From contig NZ_VIWP01000003.1 of assembly GCF_007829835.1 (NCBI RefSeq), positions 310,001 to 374,000 on the forward strand: 64,000 nt of DNA, given 5' to 3'. The translations under genes and the position numbers were made by a program. Below the pieces are notes generated by a model. That model was given only the letters and a program-made list of their open reading frames with translations. It was not told where the DNA came from and searched no databases. Below are positions 62,691-64,000 of the stretch, piece by piece (within the stretch, counting starts at the first letter, position 1; every line of letters starts with the position of its first letter). The stretch is from Neorhizobium alkalisoli. Lineage in GTDB: Bacteria; Pseudomonadota; Alphaproteobacteria; Rhizobiales; Rhizobiaceae.

Positions 62691-64000
62691 TCAAAACTCG
62701 GGAAAACCACGGCTTCGCCACTGCGATCTTGGAATGGCGCCGCCGACATCGAAAGCGAAGGACACGACCCTTGTGGCATCCATATCGATCTCGCAGCGGA
62801 AACTGAGATCGAACCACTGCCCCCTCTGCAGGAAGCCGGCCCGGCGGATGTCGAGAACGGTTCCCTGCGGCAGGCGCGGCGCGGGCAAAAATTCCGGGCG
62901 ATAGGCGGCATGCAGGAGCTGCTGGCGAAGCTCGGTGGCGCAAAGCTGGCCGGCGCGGCTGCCGCGCGGAATGCCGGCCATAGCGGTCGTTGCAACATCG
63001 TCACCCGTATCCTGGGTCGAAAACAGCGTCTTGGCCGGTGTCAGTTCGGCCGGCTTGTTGGATGGCTTTTCCGAGGTCTTGTCTCCTGTCGGGCGCGCCA
63101 TCGGTTTTGGCATCACGACGCCCGGAAGCGATCCACCCAGCGGATCGGTCGCGGAAGCCCCGGCGCCGGCCTGTGGATCACCAGAGGCAACGCTCAACTG
63201 TTGCGGCACCGCATGGCCCATTTCCGTGGCACCCGACGGTGTATCCGTCTTCTCGGCATCGGCAGCGGCCTGTGCAGCTGGATCGGTATCCTGAGAGGCA
63301 GTGTCGGCGGAAGCGGCTGTGTCTGCAGCCTCGGCGCTATCACCATTGGGAGACTTGCGTGGGCCGCTATCCTTGTCACCGAAACGGAACACGGGCTGCA
63401 ACGTCGGAACCGGCGAACCGGTGCGGTTGTCTGCCGACTGATCCCGGCTCTGCTCCTGAGATGATTGTGCCTGTTGCTGCTCCGCCTGCTGGCGAGCCTG
63501 CTCCTCGGCCTGCGCGGCCTGCTCTTGCGCCTGCTTCTGCTCTTCAGCCTGCTGCTGGGCCTGCCTTTGCTCTTCGGCTTGCTGCTCGGCTTTCGCCTGC
63601 TCCGCCTTCTGCTGCTCTGCCTGTTTCTCAGCGGCCTGCTGTTTGGCGGCGGCCTCTTGCGCCGCCTTCTGTTGGGCCGCCTGTTCGCGCGCGGCCTGCT
63701 CCTGCGCAGCTTTCTGCTCGGCAGCTTTCTGTTGCGCCTGTTTCTGTTCTGCTGCCTGCTGCGCTTTTTCCTGCGCGGCCTTTTGCGCTTCCGCCTTCTG
63801 CTGCTCTGCCGCCTTCTGACGGGCTGCGGCCTCTGCGGCTTGCTTGGCCTGTTCGGAGGCCTTTGCTCTCTCTTCCTCGGCAGCCTTTTCCTGTGCCGCC
63901 TTCTCCTCGGCAGCCTTCGCCTCCGCCTTCTTCTGGGCATCGGCCTTCTGCGCATCAGATGCCTGGGACTGCGCCTGCGAACTGGTCAGATTAGGATCTT
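62691..64000 (-). CDS. large coiled-coil protein with C-terminal DUF930 domain (5' end outside window)
   Basis: The frame is open from the window edge to the stop at 62691 (about 436 codons visible). Residues encoded by about 63990-63470 are almost only A, Q, E, K and R in heptad-like runs (KAAEQKAAQEQAAREQ style), a long coiled coil as in TolA or TonB-type periplasmic spanning proteins. A Ser/Pro/Asp-rich linker follows, then the DUF930 domain ending SRGFPEF, with two cysteines (LCATEL, FRCEID). A TolA-like envelope role is inferred. The N-terminus, presumably with a membrane anchor, is not in view. Confidence 0.8.
   Translation of the reverse strand, partial: DPNLTSSQAQSQASDAQKADAQKKAEAKAAEEKAAQEKAAEEERAKASEQAKQAAEAAARQKAAEQQKAEAQKAAQEKAQQAAEQKQAQQKAAEQKAAQEQAAREQAAQQKAAQEAAAKQQAAEKQAEQQKAEQAKAEQQAEEQRQAQQQAEEQKQAQEQAAQAEEQARQQAEQQQAQSSQEQSRDQSADNRTGSPVPTLQPVFRFGDKDSGPRKSPNGDSAEAADTAASADTASQDTDPAAQAAADAEKTDTPSGATEMGHAVPQQLSVASGDPQAGAGASATDPLGGSLPGVVMPKPMARPTGDKTSEKPSNKPAELTPAKTLFSTQDTGDDVATTAMAGIPRGSRAGQLCATELRQQLLHAAYRPEFLPAPRLPQGTVLDIRRAGFLQRGQWFDLSFRCEIDMDATRVVSFAFDVGGAIPRSQWRSRGFPEF

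Noticed and set aside
63470..63990. Apparent tandem DNA repeat
   Set aside because: The periodicity comes from Ala/Gln/Glu/Lys heptads of a coiled coil; codons vary and no exact repeat unit is conserved.

Overview
The window is chromosomal-type DNA from an alphaproteobacterium of the Rhizobiaceae (Rhizobium/Agrobacterium/Allorhizobium group). The grounds are high GC, dense operons, an oxidative uronate pathway whose enzymes closely resemble the Agrobacterium Udh/Gci/Gli/KdgD set, TGA-N9-TCA palindromes like the rhizobial iron-responsive box, DUF6894, DUF1236, DUF922 and DUF930 proteins, and rhizobial intergenic palindromic repeats. No phage, insertion sequence, CRISPR array, rRNA or replication origin was found. 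Assignments rest on motif and family recognition by eye; no database search was run.

Layout. 0-8 kb: end of a heterodimeric ABC exporter pair, an epoxide hydrolase, a divergent SDR/AraC pair, an M20 peptidase, a secreted DUF922 protein and a leaderless HtrA-like protease. 8-15 kb: GntR regulator, kdgD, gci, gli and a TRAP transporter (dctP-dctQ-dctM) for sugar acids. 15-22.5 kb: peptidase T, two Crp/Fnr paralogues flanking a stand-alone receiver protein, a J-domain protein, an SDR with a small-molecule kinase, and a PAP2 phosphatase. 22.6-26 kb: sensor kinase/LuxR-type regulator pair facing a Tat-exported Gly/Ser-rich protein, then a DUF1236 protein. 26-31 kb: EmrAB-type efflux pair, 1-Cys peroxiredoxin, GH25 lysozyme. 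31.0-31.3 kb: two odd tRNA-like genes. 31.3-38.8 kb: an iron island with two siderophore-interacting proteins, a TonB receptor, an AraC regulator and an exporter-fold ABC protein. 38.8-41.1 kb: the second half of the uronate pathway (ketoglutarate semialdehyde dehydrogenase and uronate dehydrogenase). 41.3-46 kb: a histidine-ammonia-lyase-like protein lacking the MIO-forming serine, with a complete polar amino acid ABC transporter. 46-52.4 kb: PhnD-like protein, pyruvyl-transferase-like protein, MocR regulator, class III aminotransferase, SDR. 52.9-58 kb: agmatinase-like ureohydrolase and a polyamine-type ABC transporter. 58-64 kb: tRNA-Ile(CAU), SIMPL protein, a broken Nudix gene, YjbQ, an EntS-like MFS protein, a DUF427 protein, and the 3' end of a large coiled-coil DUF930 gene.

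How they work together. Uronates or aldarates enter through the TRAP system. Udh oxidises the uronate to an aldarolactone, Gli and Gci rearrange it, KdgD makes 2-oxoglutarate semialdehyde and the dehydrogenase delivers 2-oxoglutarate. The two gene blocks lie 24 kb apart but share promoter motifs, which suggests one GntR regulator. The iron island looks like xenosiderophore uptake, since no siderophore biosynthesis gene is present. The 42-58 kb part is dominated by uptake and breakdown of amino acids, polyamines or guanidino compounds.

The least ordinary items are the two tRNA-like genes (intact stems and encoded CCA, but altered G18-G19 and position 37/38 bases) and the MIO-less ammonia-lyase homologue.
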